Source of the DNA: Pseudomonas sp. DNDY-54 | GTDB taxonomy: Bacteria; Pseudomonadota; Gammaproteobacteria; Pseudomonadales; Pseudomonadaceae | Assembly: GCF_019880365.1 (NCBI RefSeq) | Contig: NZ_CP082271.1 | Coordinates: 3,348,001 to 3,412,000 of the forward strand | DNA length: 64,000 nucleotides | Reading direction: 5' to 3' | Part shown: in pieces, positions 34,909-43,559 of the stretch | Layout of the letters: each line of letters opens with the position of its first letter | How positions within the stretch are numbered: position 1 is the stretch's first letter | Translations under genes and position numbers: made by a program | Notes under the pieces: generated by a model | Told to the model about the DNA's origin: nothing | What the model saw: only the letters and a program-made list of their open reading frames with translations | Database searches by the model: none

Positions 34909-34940
34909 AAGGGAAGACTCTATGTCTTCCCTTTTATTTA
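34909..34940 (+). terminator. Rho-independent terminator after the pilin operon
   Basis: AAGGGAAGAC and GTCTTCCCTT make a 10-bp stem with a 5-nt loop followed by TTATTTAT. It closes the two-gene pilin transcript and separates it from the ABC transporter operon. Confidence 0.85.
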
Positions 34941-35089
34941 TCTCAACAAAACCTGTAAACCTGCATAATTTTCATAATCTAGTCGCTCCTTATTTCTCTA
35001 CAGCTTCTGAGCAATCTGTTAGCCTCGTATCTCCAGAACGTATTATGATCCCCATCGCACGCTTAACCGCCATGATCGAATGATTTCTC

Positions 35090-35899
35090 ATGCTGTCTTC
35101 ACTGAACATTACAATCGGCTTCCGCCTCGCCTTTCGCGCTCGCTTTGGCCGACTGTCTATCGGCTCTTTGCTAGCACTGGCCCTTGCGGCATTCCTTTCC
35201 GCCCAGTTCAGCGGTCGCCAGCCCGCCACCGTGGCGCTGGATATCGGCCTTTCTATGATCCGCCTACTGCTGCCCTTGGTACTTGTATTGATGACTCAGG
35301 AGTTGCTGTCACGCGAGTTCGACCGGCGCTTTTTTCTTAAAACGCTATCCTATCCGCACCCACGGCATAGCCTGTTGCTGGGCCGCTTTGTTGCCGTAGT
35401 TCTCCTGACCATCGGGTTGCTGCTAGTGCTAGCCGGAGCACTGGCATTACTGGTCTGGCTGATCGGCCAGGGCTATGCGCAAGGCACCCCCGTTGCGCTG
35501 GATCATCACTACTTCGTCACCATCGGCTTAATCGGCCTTGATCTATTGCTGCTGACCTCCGTCGCCACTCTGCTAGCGGTAATCGCCTCCACTCCCAGTT
35601 TCGTCTTGATCGGCACCTTTGGCTTTATGCTGGTCGCTCGCTCGTTCGGATCCATCGTTGAATTACTAACCCGCAATACGGGCGCGGTAAGCGATGCCGA
35701 AAGCTACCGCTCCGGTGTCGGCCTGCTGGGTTATCTGCTGCCCGACCTGGGCGCGCTGGATGTGCGAATGGTCGCCCTCTACGGCAAGTTGGAGTTGTTG
35801 CCCGCCGACTGGCCCTGGCTGGTGTTGTCCAGCCTGACCTATACGGTCGGCCTATTGGCCTTGGCGGTGTGGGCGCTCAACCGCAAGCGCTTCTCCTGA
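35090..35899 (+). CDS. ABC-2 type transporter permease
   Basis: The 269 aa protein has about six hydrophobic segments in the layout of ABC-2 permeases and ends one base before the next gene. No ribosome site is seen before ATG 35090, and the preceding 150 bp are AT-rich, so start and promoter are uncertain. With the next two genes it makes a permease-accessory-ATPase operon. By placement downstream of a pilin gene it may correspond to PilI of the Myxococcus pilGHI set. Substrate is unknown. Confidence 0.85.
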   Translation: MLSSLNITIGFRLAFRARFGRLSIGSLLALALAAFLSAQFSGRQPATVALDIGLSMIRLLLPLVLVLMTQELLSREFDRRFFLKTLSYPHPRHSLLLGRFVAVVLLTIGLLLVLAGALALLVWLIGQGYAQGTPVALDHHYFVTIGLIGLDLLLLTSVATLLAVIASTPSFVLIGTFGFMLVARSFGSIVELLTRNTGAVSDAESYRSGVGLLGYLLPDLGALDVRMVALYGKLELLPADWPWLVLSSLTYTVGLLALAVWALNRKRFS

Positions 35900-35900
35900 T

Positions 35901-36737
35901 ATGCGTAGACGCACTTCGCTATTCCTCACTCTTCTGGCATTCGCCCTGTTCGCTACCATCGCCGCCTGGCGCGCCCAGCAACCAGTGCTGCTTACGCCGC
36001 AACTCGTCACCGACCGGGTTGTAATTCCTGCACCATTGCTGGTCGCGCTGCACGGCGGCGATCGCTTCCTCACTGCCAACCTTGAAACCATGCGTCTGTC
36101 CGCCACCGGCATGGATGATCGCGGTGTGGATACCGGTTACCTGGTCCGCACCCAGCGCGAGGTCGCCCGCCTCAACGCCTGCCATGAAGACAACTACTAT
36201 CTCGCCAACGGCCTGCTGACCTGGGGCGGTGCGGTAGACGAAGGCAACGAGGTGCTGCGCGCAGCCGTTGAATGCCGCTTCTGGGACGAATTCCCGCCGT
36301 TCTTCTATGGCATCAACCTGTCATTCTTCCAGCGCAACAATGAAGAAGCCGCTCGCGTGCTGGAGATAGGCGCAGCGCGCTCGACACAGAACGGCGCCGC
36401 CATGCTGAAGCTAGCAGTGATGCTGCGCGCCGAGCAATTCGCCGATGAGCGCCTGGCGCTCAACTACCTGACCCAGCAGCGCGACAGCAGCGCTGACCCC
36501 AAGCTGAAGGACATGCTCGACAAGCGCGTCATTCGCCTGCAGGGCTTGATCGATCTGCGCGCGGCTCAGCGAAAATACCAGGCAGAACACGGTCCTTTGC
36601 TGGATCTACAGCTACTGGTCGACCGAGCTATCGTTGCCGAACTGCCAACCGACCCTTTGCGCCTTGGCTATGAGCTGCGTGACGGGCACGTCGAACTAAA
36701 GAAATTGAAGATTGCCGGACTGGAGGAACAGCCTTGA
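35901..36737 (+). CDS. Membrane-anchored helical-repeat protein of unknown function
   Basis: The 278 aa protein has an N-terminal membrane segment (about residues 5-22). The rest is a soluble region, probably periplasmic, with a helical pattern resembling TPR repeats (NNEEAARVLEIGAARSTQNG, MLKLAVMLRAEQFADERLAL). I find no family name. It lies between the permease and ATPase genes, one base after the first and overlapping the second by 4 bp, so it is surely part of the same complex. PilG of Myxococcus occupies an equivalent place next to an ABC transporter in a pil cluster; similarity by sequence has not been checked. Confidence 0.8.
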   Translation: MRRRTSLFLTLLAFALFATIAAWRAQQPVLLTPQLVTDRVVIPAPLLVALHGGDRFLTANLETMRLSATGMDDRGVDTGYLVRTQREVARLNACHEDNYYLANGLLTWGGAVDEGNEVLRAAVECRFWDEFPPFFYGINLSFFQRNNEEAARVLEIGAARSTQNGAAMLKLAVMLRAEQFADERLALNYLTQQRDSSADPKLKDMLDKRVIRLQGLIDLRAAQRKYQAEHGPLLDLQLLVDRAIVAELPTDPLRLGYELRDGHVELKKLKIAGLEEQP

Positions 36738-37630
36738 GCGCAGCCGTAGAGTTTCAGGGTGTCAGCCATACCTACAGAGCCAAGGGCAAACAGGTTCAGG
36801 CTGTGCGGGATGTGAGCTTCAGCTTGGCCGAAGGCGAGGTGTTCGGCTTTGTCGGCCCCAACGGCGCCGGCAAGTCCACGACGATCAAGGTCCTGCTGGA
36901 CATCATTAACGACTATCAGGGCAAGGTGACGCTGTACGGCATTGATGCCCGACGGGCCGAAGCCCGACAGGGCATGGCCTATGTGCCGGAAGCGCCGGCG
37001 CTGTACGACCAGTTCACACCGCTCGAAATCTTGCGCATGGGCCTGTCCATGTACGGCATCAAACGCAGCGATGCGGATGCCTGGTGCTTGCTGTGGCTGG
37101 AGCGATTCTCCGTGGATGGCACCGGTAAAAGGCGGATGCGCGAACTCTCCAAAGGCAACGCACAACGGGTCGCATTGGCTCACGCCATGGCGGTCGAGCC
37201 ACGCCTGCTGATCCTCGACGAGCCGCTATCCGGCCTTGACCCGGTGGGCCGCAAGGATGTGGTCGAAATCCTCAATGAGTACAAGAAACAAGGTGGCGCG
37301 ATTTTCTTCACTTCTCACGTGCTGCATGACGTGGAGCGCATTGCCGACCGTTTCGGCTTTATCAACAAGGGCCAGCTGGTCACTGTTCGCTCACCACGCG
37401 AACTGGCCGCCGAACGCGCTGATTGTTTTATCCTACGTTACCAAGCGGATCAGTCGCTTACACCAGCGTGCATCGCGCTTCGCCCCGGCGAGTTCGAGTG
37501 CGAGCTTGCGCAAAGCGAGCTACCGGCAGCCATCGCGCAGCTGGGCAACACTGGCGGCCACCTGCTGACTGTCAAGCCTGCCGTATCGCTAGAAACCGTG
37601 TTCTTCCGCATTCTCGCCGAAGCCTCCTAG
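36734..37630 (+). CDS. ABC transporter ATP-binding protein
   Basis: This is the ATPase of the three-gene transporter. The 298 aa protein has Walker A GPNGAGKST at about residues 40-48 and Walker B LLILDEPLSGLDP near residue 155-167. The switch histidine lies in FFTSHVLHDVERI. The signature is ELSKGNAQR instead of the usual LSGGQ, a form seen in ABC-2-type ATPases. The C-terminal 80 residues are an extra domain. Its start overlaps the previous gene by 4 bp. Confidence 0.9.
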   Translation: MSAAVEFQGVSHTYRAKGKQVQAVRDVSFSLAEGEVFGFVGPNGAGKSTTIKVLLDIINDYQGKVTLYGIDARRAEARQGMAYVPEAPALYDQFTPLEILRMGLSMYGIKRSDADAWCLLWLERFSVDGTGKRRMRELSKGNAQRVALAHAMAVEPRLLILDEPLSGLDPVGRKDVVEILNEYKKQGGAIFFTSHVLHDVERIADRFGFINKGQLVTVRSPRELAAERADCFILRYQADQSLTPACIALRPGEFECELAQSELPAAIAQLGNTGGHLLTVKPAVSLETVFFRILAEAS

Positions 37631-37691
37631 GCGTAATCGTACAGACCGCCTTTTGACGGGATGCACGTTGTTGCGCCGACCATAGGCCCCA

Positions 37692-37716
37692 TTCGCCGCG
37701 AGGCGCGCCTCCTACA
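37692..37716 (-). repeat. REP-like element copy 3, inverted
   Basis: On the minus strand this reads TGTAGGAGGCGCGCCTCGCG followed by GCGAA, near-identical to copy 2 at 34032 but in the opposite direction. It lies just beyond the ATPase gene, so copies 1/2 and 3 face each other across the pilin-ABC block. Confidence 0.78.
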
Positions 37717-37830
37717 GAAGCTTGATCATCCGCTGAGCATTTTGCCAGTGGCTGGCCTTGAGGCTTCTACCGGGCTAGCATCGAGCCTTCTTTGCCAAAG
37801 CGCAGCGCAGCCCAAATCTCAGGAGGATTC

Positions 37831-38268
37831 ATGAGCTTTACCGTTTATCTGTCCGGCGAAATTCACACCGACTGGCGCGACGAGATCAAGCGTGGCGCCG
37901 CCGCAGCCGGATTGGATGTGCTATTCACCTCAGCCGTAACCGATCACGAAGCCAGCGATGCCGCCGGCGATTGCCTAGGCGCCGAGCCCAACGCCTTCTG
38001 GCGCGACCACAAGTCGTCCAAGGTCAATGCAATCCGCACCAAGACGCTGATCCAGCAAGCGGACCTCGTGGTGGTGCGTTTTGGCGACAAGTACAAGCAG
38101 TGGAACGCGGCGTTCGATGCCGGCTACTGCGCGGCGCTGGGCAAGCCTTATGTCACGCTGCATGGCGACGACATTGTGCACCCGCTGAAGGAAGTCGATG
38201 CAGCCGCCATGGCTTGGGCCACCACCACCGAACAGGTCGTGGAAATTCTGAAATACGTAGTGCAGTAA
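37831..38268 (+). CDS. ytoQ: YtoQ family protein
   Basis: YtoQ-family proteins have no established function; the fold resembles nucleoside 2-deoxyribosyltransferases. The 145 aa product begins MSFTVYLSGEIHTDWRDEI and has ADLVVVRFGDKYKQWNAAFDAGYCAALGKP, a family hallmark. ATG 37831 has an AGGAGG site 6 bp upstream and is chosen over the longer open frame. It is a single-gene unit, convergent with cysNC. Confidence 0.92.
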   Translation: MSFTVYLSGEIHTDWRDEIKRGAAAAGLDVLFTSAVTDHEASDAAGDCLGAEPNAFWRDHKSSKVNAIRTKTLIQQADLVVVRFGDKYKQWNAAFDAGYCAALGKPYVTLHGDDIVHPLKEVDAAAMAWATTTEQVVEILKYVVQ

Positions 38269-38345
38269 GGCCCGGAGTGAGTTGCAGGTGCCACGTATCA
38301 AATCCGCGGATCATTCTTAACCGATCCGCCTGCCAAACAAAAAGA

Positions 38346-38368
38346 AACCCCGCTACTTGGGCGGGGTT
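38346..38368. terminator. Terminator between ytoQ and cysNC
   Basis: AACCCCGC and GCGGGGTT form an 8-bp stem with a 7-nt loop. On the minus strand TTTCTTTTTG follows, which fits termination of the cysD-cysNC transcript. Confidence 0.8.
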
Positions 38369-38421
38369 GATCATCAGCTGAACGCCCTGGCTACCCAAGG
38401 CGGAACGTCTTAGTACATCGA

Positions 38422-40320
38422 TCAGATAGCGCCACGCTTGCGCAACAGATCGATCACCTGCTTGGCACTAGCCTCGACCGTCAGCGACTCCGTGTCGATC
38501 ACCAGATCAGCATTCACCGGCACATCGTAGGGAAACGACTCGCCTGGGATGTTGTCGCCGCCAGCCGCGTACAACCCCTGTGGATCGCGCTGCTGGCAGG
38601 CCTGCGGGGACGCCTGAGCATAAACGGTGATAGCCCGATCAGTACCGATTAGCGCTTTGGCCTGTTCGCGTCCTTCAGCATCCGGAGCGACGAACGCGGC
38701 GAGGGTCAGCAGGCCCGCCTCGTTGAACTGACGCGCCACGTGGGCGGCACGGCGCCAATTTTCGGTACGACCTGCACGGTCCTGCGGAAGACCTTTGTTC
38801 AGGTCGTGGCGCAGGTTCTGGCCGTCCAGTACGTAGACGGCGCGGCCCATGTCGAACAGCTTGCGCTCGACCGCATAGGCCAGGGTGCTCTTGCCGGCAC
38901 CGGACAATCCAGTAAACAGCACGGTTGCCGGCTGCTGACCGAAACGGCTGGCACGCTCTTCGGTCGAGACGTGAGCAAGAGCACCATGATGTCCAAATGA
39001 GCCGTGGGCGACCGGGTCGGCGATGATCATGCCTGCGCCAACGGTGCCGTTGGTGAGGCGGTCAATGATGATGAACGAGCCGGTAGCCGGGTTCGTCGCA
39101 TAGCCGTCCAATGCAATCGGCGCGTCGAGGCTGACCTTGACCCGCCCGATCTCGTTCAGCTGCAGGCTACTGGCCGGGCCATACTCCAACGTGTTCACGT
39201 CCACCCGATGGGTGATGCTGGCAATCGAACCGGGCACGTAGCTGGTGGCGCGCTTGATGTCATATTTCTTGCCCGGCAGCATCGGCTCTTCGGCCATCCA
39301 CACCAGCATGGCGTCGAAACTGTCAGTGATGCGCGGCTGGTTGTCAGCGTGTACCAGCATGTCGCCACGCGACACATCGATCTCGTCCTCAAGCGTCAGC
39401 GTGATGGCTTCGCCCGGGGTCGCCTGCTCCAGCTCGCCGTCAAACGTGACGATGGATTTGACGGTGCTGCGCTTGCCGGACGGCAAGACCACCACCTCGT
39501 CACCCTTGCGCACGATGCCGCTGGCCAGTGTGCCAGCGAAACCACGGAAGTTGAGGTTGGGACGATTGACGTACTGCACCGGGAAGCGCAGGTCCTCGAA
39601 GTTGCGGTCGCCCGCGATCTCGACGCTTTCGAGAATTTCCATCAGCGACTGCCCTTCATACCAGGGCGCGCGCTCGGAACGGTTGACCACGTTGTCGCCC
39701 TTGAGCGCGGACATCGGCACGAAGTGCAGCGACGACGGTTTGAGCTCGATACGCTCGGCAAAGGCCAGGTAATCGGCCTTGATGCGCTCGAACACCGACT
39801 GGTCGAAGTCCATCAGGTCCATTTTGTTGATGGCCACGACGATGTGCTTGATGCCCAGCAGCGAGGTGATGAAGCTGTGGCGCTTGGTCTGGGTCTGCAC
39901 GCCGTAGCGGGCGTCGACCAGGATGATCGCCAGGTCGCAGGTGGAGGCGCCGGTTGCCATGTTGCGCGTGTACTGCTCATGGCCAGGAGTGTCGGCGATG
40001 ATGAACTTGCGCTTGGCGGTGGAGAAATAGCGGTAGGCGACATCGATGGTGATGCCCTGCTCGCGCTCAGCCTGCAGGCCGTCGACCAGCAGCGCTAGGT
40101 CGACATCATCGCCCGTGGTGCCGGATTTCTTCGAATCGCGGGTAATTGCTTCAAGGTGATCTTCATAGATCATCTTCGAGTCGTGCAGCAGGCGCCCAAT
40201 CAGGGTGCTCTTGCCGTCGTCGACGTTGCCGCAAGTGAGAAAGCGCAGGAGCTCTTTGCGCTCGTGCTGCGCCAGGTACGCGAGGATGTCCTCGCTGATC
40301 AAATCAGACTGATGAGACAT
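38422..40320 (-). CDS. cysNC: Sulfate adenylyltransferase subunit 1 / adenylylsulfate kinase CysNC
   Basis: The 632 aa protein is a natural fusion. The N-terminal part (about 1-430) is a CysN GTPase with GNVDDGKST, DTPGHEQYTRN and NKMDLMD, stimulating the ATP sulfurylase CysD. The C-terminal part (about 450-632) is APS kinase CysC with GLSGAGKST and DGQNLRHDLN. Together with CysD it turns sulfate and ATP into adenylylsulfate and then PAPS. Such fusions are normal in pseudomonads. It is 12 bp after cysD. Confidence 0.97.
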   Translation of the reverse strand: MSHQSDLISEDILAYLAQHERKELLRFLTCGNVDDGKSTLIGRLLHDSKMIYEDHLEAITRDSKKSGTTGDDVDLALLVDGLQAEREQGITIDVAYRYFSTAKRKFIIADTPGHEQYTRNMATGASTCDLAIILVDARYGVQTQTKRHSFITSLLGIKHIVVAINKMDLMDFDQSVFERIKADYLAFAERIELKPSSLHFVPMSALKGDNVVNRSERAPWYEGQSLMEILESVEIAGDRNFEDLRFPVQYVNRPNLNFRGFAGTLASGIVRKGDEVVVLPSGKRSTVKSIVTFDGELEQATPGEAITLTLEDEIDVSRGDMLVHADNQPRITDSFDAMLVWMAEEPMLPGKKYDIKRATSYVPGSIASITHRVDVNTLEYGPASSLQLNEIGRVKVSLDAPIALDGYATNPATGSFIIIDRLTNGTVGAGMIIADPVAHGSFGHHGALAHVSTEERASRFGQQPATVLFTGLSGAGKSTLAYAVERKLFDMGRAVYVLDGQNLRHDLNKGLPQDRAGRTENWRRAAHVARQFNEAGLLTLAAFVAPDAEGREQAKALIGTDRAITVYAQASPQACQQRDPQGLYAAGGDNIPGESFPYDVPVNADLVIDTESLTVEASAKQVIDLLRKRGAI

Positions 40321-40332
40321 GGTGCGGAATCC

Positions 40333-41250
40333 TTAGAAGTAGCCCTGACGTTTCTTTTCTTCCATCGAACCTGCCCCATCGTGGTCGATGACACGGCCCT
40401 GACGTTCGGAAGTACGCGTCAGGAGCATTTCCTGGATGATCTCGGGAAGGCTTGACGCCGTAGATTCCACCGCGCCGGTCAACGGGTAGCAGCCTAGGGT
40501 ACGGAAGCGGACCATGCGCTTCTCGATGCGTGCCTTTTCCTCATCGGTGAGATGCTCGAGGATGCGCTCGTCGTCGATCATGATCAGCGTGCCGTTCTTC
40601 TCGATGACCTCGCGCTCGGCAGCGAAGTACAGCGGCACGATCGGGATTTGTTCCAGATAGATGTATTGCCAGATGTCCAGCTCGGTCCAGTTCGACAAGG
40701 GGAAGACGCGGATGGACTCGCCCTTCTTCACGTTACCGTTGTAGACATTCCACAGCTCGGGGCGCTGGTTCTTCGGGTCCCAACGGTGCTTGCTGTCGCG
40801 GAAAGAGTAGACACGCTCCTTGGCACGGGACTTTTCTTCGTCGCGGCGGGCGCCGCCGAAAGCGGCATCGAAACCATGCTTGTCGAGCGCCTGCTTGAGA
40901 CCCTCGGTCTTCATGATGTCGGTGTGCTTGGCGCTGCCGTGAGTGAACGGATTGATGTCCTGCGCCACGCCATCCGGGTTGATGTGCGTGATCAGGTCCA
41001 GATCCATCTCATTTACCATCTGCTCGCGGAAGCGGTACATCTCCTGGAATTTCCAGCGGGTATCCACGTGCATCACCGGGAACGGCAGACGACCCGGGTA
41101 GAAGGCCTTGCGCGCGAGATGCAGCATCACAGCCGAATCCTTGCCGATGGAGTAGAGCATCACCGGGTTGTCGAACTCGGCGGCCACCTCACGGATGATA
41201 TGGATGCTTTCCGCCTCCAGCTGTTTCAGATGCGTCAGTTTGTCGACCAT
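40333..41250 (-). CDS. cysD: Sulfate adenylyltransferase subunit 2 CysD
   Basis: CysD is the catalytic ATP sulfurylase subunit that forms adenylylsulfate. The 305 aa protein has the PP-motif SIGKDSAVMLHLARKAF near residues 38-54, a PAPS-reductase-family fold, and the C-terminal LTSERQGR-type RTSERQGRVIDHD. It is the first gene of the cysD-cysNC operon. The upstream region carries two adjacent palindromes that could be regulatory. Confidence 0.97.
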   Translation of the reverse strand: MVDKLTHLKQLEAESIHIIREVAAEFDNPVMLYSIGKDSAVMLHLARKAFYPGRLPFPVMHVDTRWKFQEMYRFREQMVNEMDLDLITHINPDGVAQDINPFTHGSAKHTDIMKTEGLKQALDKHGFDAAFGGARRDEEKSRAKERVYSFRDSKHRWDPKNQRPELWNVYNGNVKKGESIRVFPLSNWTELDIWQYIYLEQIPIVPLYFAAEREVIEKNGTLIMIDDERILEHLTDEEKARIEKRMVRFRTLGCYPLTGAVESTASSLPEIIQEMLLTRTSERQGRVIDHDGAGSMEEKKRQGYF

Positions 41251-41340
41251 GGCTACTCACGAATATGCAGGTGGACGGCCGGCACGGCCGGAACGAAGGC
41301 GCAACTTTAACACGGCATAAAATTCTAATCAGGCCGCTGC

Positions 41341-41363
41341 TTAGATCTAAAAGCTCTAGCTTT
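41341..41363 (-). promoter_or_regulatory. Tandem palindromes upstream of cysD
   Basis: TTAGATCTAA (41341-41350) is a perfect 10-bp palindrome. It abuts AAAGCTCTAGCTTT (41350-41363), a 14-bp inverted repeat. They lie about 90-110 bp before cysD, in an AT-rich part. They may bind a regulator such as CysB; no consensus match is claimed. Confidence 0.35.
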
Positions 41364-41425
41364 ATACCGCAGCAACCCCGCCATGCCTCCCGCGTAAGCA
41401 GGCCCGTCGATGCATTCAAGTCGTG

Positions 41426-42184
41426 TCAGGCTGGATTGGGGCAGTCGATAAAAAGGTGCTCGACCGCAAACCGCTTCGCCAGATAATCGCCCAGCGCCTG
41501 CACACCATAACGCTCCGTCGCATGGTGCCCGGCCGCGAAAAAACTCAACCCATTTTCACGCGCACTGTGCACGGTGGGCTCCGAGACCTCTCCGGTCAGG
41601 TAGGCATCGACGCCAGCCATTACGGCTCGATCGATATAACCTTGCGCGCCTCCGGTACACCACGCGATCCGCCTGATCACCGCGGGGCCTTCGATCATCA
41701 GGGGCTCGCGCCCGAGCGTTGTCTGAATGCGTCGCATGAAATCGACGGGCGTCAGTGGCGTGTCGAGTGAACCGACGAGGCCCACCGAACGCGGATTGTC
41801 TGGCTCCAGCGGGCCCTCCACGACCAGCCCAAGCATCCGCGCCAACTGAACGTTGTTGCCCACTTCGGGATGCACATCCAGAGGCAGATGATAGGCAAGC
41901 AGGCTGATGTCGTTGTTAAGCAGCGTTTTCAACCGACGCTGCTTCATGCCGACGATGCGTGGATCTTCGTTTTTCCAGAAATAACCGTGATGGACCAGGA
42001 CGACATCAGCGTGGGCGTCGACCGCCGCATCGAGTAACGCCTGGCTAGCGGTCACACCGCTCACGATGCGGCGCACCTGCGGCCGCCCTTCAACCTGCAG
42101 TCCGTTTGGGCAATAGTCGGAGATCTTGGCTACGCCTAGGTAACGGTCGGCCTCGTCCACCAGCGTAGTCAGCGCAACAGCCAT
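41426..42184 (-). CDS. Nif3-like dinuclear metal centre protein
   Basis: The protein (252 aa) belongs to the Nif3/YbgI family, toroidal hexamers with a two-metal site. In E. coli related proteins are linked to GTP cyclohydrolase I type 2; the true role is uncertain. The metal-binding histidines appear in VLVHHGYFWKNED and in FFAAGHHATERYG. A strong AAGGAGGT ribosome site precedes the ATG. It is divergent from algW. Confidence 0.93.
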   Translation of the reverse strand: MAVALTTLVDEADRYLGVAKISDYCPNGLQVEGRPQVRRIVSGVTASQALLDAAVDAHADVVLVHHGYFWKNEDPRIVGMKQRRLKTLLNNDISLLAYHLPLDVHPEVGNNVQLARMLGLVVEGPLEPDNPRSVGLVGSLDTPLTPVDFMRRIQTTLGREPLMIEGPAVIRRIAWCTGGAQGYIDRAVMAGVDAYLTGEVSEPTVHSARENGLSFFAAGHHATERYGVQALGDYLAKRFAVEHLFIDCPNPA

Positions 42185-42305
42185 AAAGCACCTCCTTAAT
42201 GATTGCCCGACAGCAGCGGCCGGGACGAATAGAAATGGGATTAAGCTTGCTCATGCTTTCGCCGCAGTTTTGCTACGGCAAAGCTGCATTTCGTCGCCGG
42301 CTTCG

Positions 42306-42311
42306 TATAAT
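42306..42311 (+). promoter_or_regulatory. Candidate -10 box for algW
   Basis: A perfect TATAAT lies 58 bp before the algW start; the -35 region is weak. Confidence 0.45.
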
Positions 42312-42368
42312 GCCGCCACCTTAAGGGCCGCTAATGCCCTCCGCAACCTGTCCGGATTCCGAACTGCG

Positions 42369-43526
42369 ATGATCAATGCCCTGCGTTTCTTTGGCTGGCC
42401 GTTGCTGGTGGGCCTGCTGGTAGCCCTGCTGATCATTCAGCGCTACCCCCACCTAGTTGGCATGAACGCGCAGCCGGAATACAGCCTGCAGCAGGCACCG
42501 CTGGTGGGCATACCGCAGCAAGGCCCTTATTCCTATGCCAACGCGGTAAGTAGTGCAGCACCGGCGGTGGCCAATCTCTACACCACCAAGCTGATCGACA
42601 GCGCTAGCGAAAAGCCCATGCTCAAGGACGATCCGCTATTCCAACGGTTCTTCGGCGAAAACTTGCCCCGCCAGCGTCGTATGGAGTCCAGCCTGGGTTC
42701 GGCGGTAATCATGAGCCCAGAAGGCTACCTGCTGACCAACAATCACGTCACTGCCAACGCTGAGCAGATCGTGGTGGCGTTGCGCGATGGCCGCGAAACG
42801 CTTGCGCGAGTCATCGGCAGCGATCCGGAAACGGATCTTGCAGTGCTGAAAATCGATCTGGCTGACCTGCCGGCGATCACCATAGGGCGCTCCGATGGCA
42901 TCCGCATCGGCGATGTGACACTGGCGATCGGAAATCCGTTCGGGGTGGGCCAGACCGTGACTATGGGCATCATCAGCGCGACCGGCCGCAACCAGCTGGG
43001 GCTCAATACTTATGAAGACTTTATCCAGACCGACGCGGCCATCAACCGCGGCAATTCCGGTGGCGCGCTGGTCGACACCGCGGGTCATCTGATCGGCATC
43101 AACACGGCGATCATTTCCGAATCCGGTGGTTCGCAAGGCATCGGTTTCGCCATTCCCGTAAAGCTCGCCATGGACGTGATGAAATCTATCGTCGAGCATG
43201 GCCAGGTGATTCGCGGCTGGCTCGGGGTGGAAGTGCAATCCCTGACGCCGGAGCTGGCGGAATCCTTCGGTCAGGCGGGTCGACCAGGGATCGTCGTTGC
43301 AGGCGTCTATCGAGAGGGGCCCGCCGAGCGCGCAGGCTTGCGACCGGGCGACCTGATTCTTAGCATTGATGGCCATCAGGCGAGCGATGGCCGCACCTCG
43401 ATGAATCAGGTTGCCCGCGCACGGCCGGGCGATATGATCGATATCGATATACTTCGCAACGGTACGCCGCTGACACTGACCGCTGAGGTGGGGATGCGCC
43501 CACTGGTAGAGAAAAGCCCTCAATAG
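42369..43526 (+). CDS. algW: Periplasmic serine protease AlgW (DegS-like)
   Basis: AlgW is an inner-membrane-anchored periplasmic protease that cleaves the anti-sigma factor MucA when misfolded porins bind its PDZ domain, releasing AlgU (sigma-22). The 385 aa protein has one N-terminal membrane segment, the trypsin-like domain with catalytic His in NNHVTAN, Asp in DPETDLAVLKI and Ser in GNSGGAL, and a C-terminal PDZ domain (GWLGVEVQSLTPELAES, GLRPGDLI). ATG 42369 aligns with the family; the frame is open 33 codons further up. The ribosome site is weak. Confidence 0.94.
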   Translation: MINALRFFGWPLLVGLLVALLIIQRYPHLVGMNAQPEYSLQQAPLVGIPQQGPYSYANAVSSAAPAVANLYTTKLIDSASEKPMLKDDPLFQRFFGENLPRQRRMESSLGSAVIMSPEGYLLTNNHVTANAEQIVVALRDGRETLARVIGSDPETDLAVLKIDLADLPAITIGRSDGIRIGDVTLAIGNPFGVGQTVTMGIISATGRNQLGLNTYEDFIQTDAAINRGNSGGALVDTAGHLIGINTAIISESGGSQGIGFAIPVKLAMDVMKSIVEHGQVIRGWLGVEVQSLTPELAESFGQAGRPGIVVAGVYREGPAERAGLRPGDLILSIDGHQASDGRTSMNQVARARPGDMIDIDILRNGTPLTLTAEVGMRPLVEKSPQ

Positions 43527-43559
43527 TGCGCACGCAACCTTCCGGTTGCGGCGCGTCGT

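Noticed and set aside
34895..35083. A 62-codon plus-strand frame between the pilin operon and the ABC permease
   Set aside because: It runs across the terminator stem and has no family features.
38422..40320. CysN and CysC in one frame as a sequencing or assembly fusion
   Set aside because: CysNC fusions are normal in Pseudomonas and both halves are complete.
42369..43526. Arginine before the catalytic GNSGG in AlgW (NRGNSGG rather than NPGNSGG)
   Set aside because: The position varies in the family; E. coli DegS has histidine there, so it is not evidence of a defect.
43533..43550. CGCAACC/GGTTGCG hairpin between algW and hisC as a rho-independent terminator
   Set aside because: The stem is real but there is no T-run on either strand, so it was not listed as a terminator.
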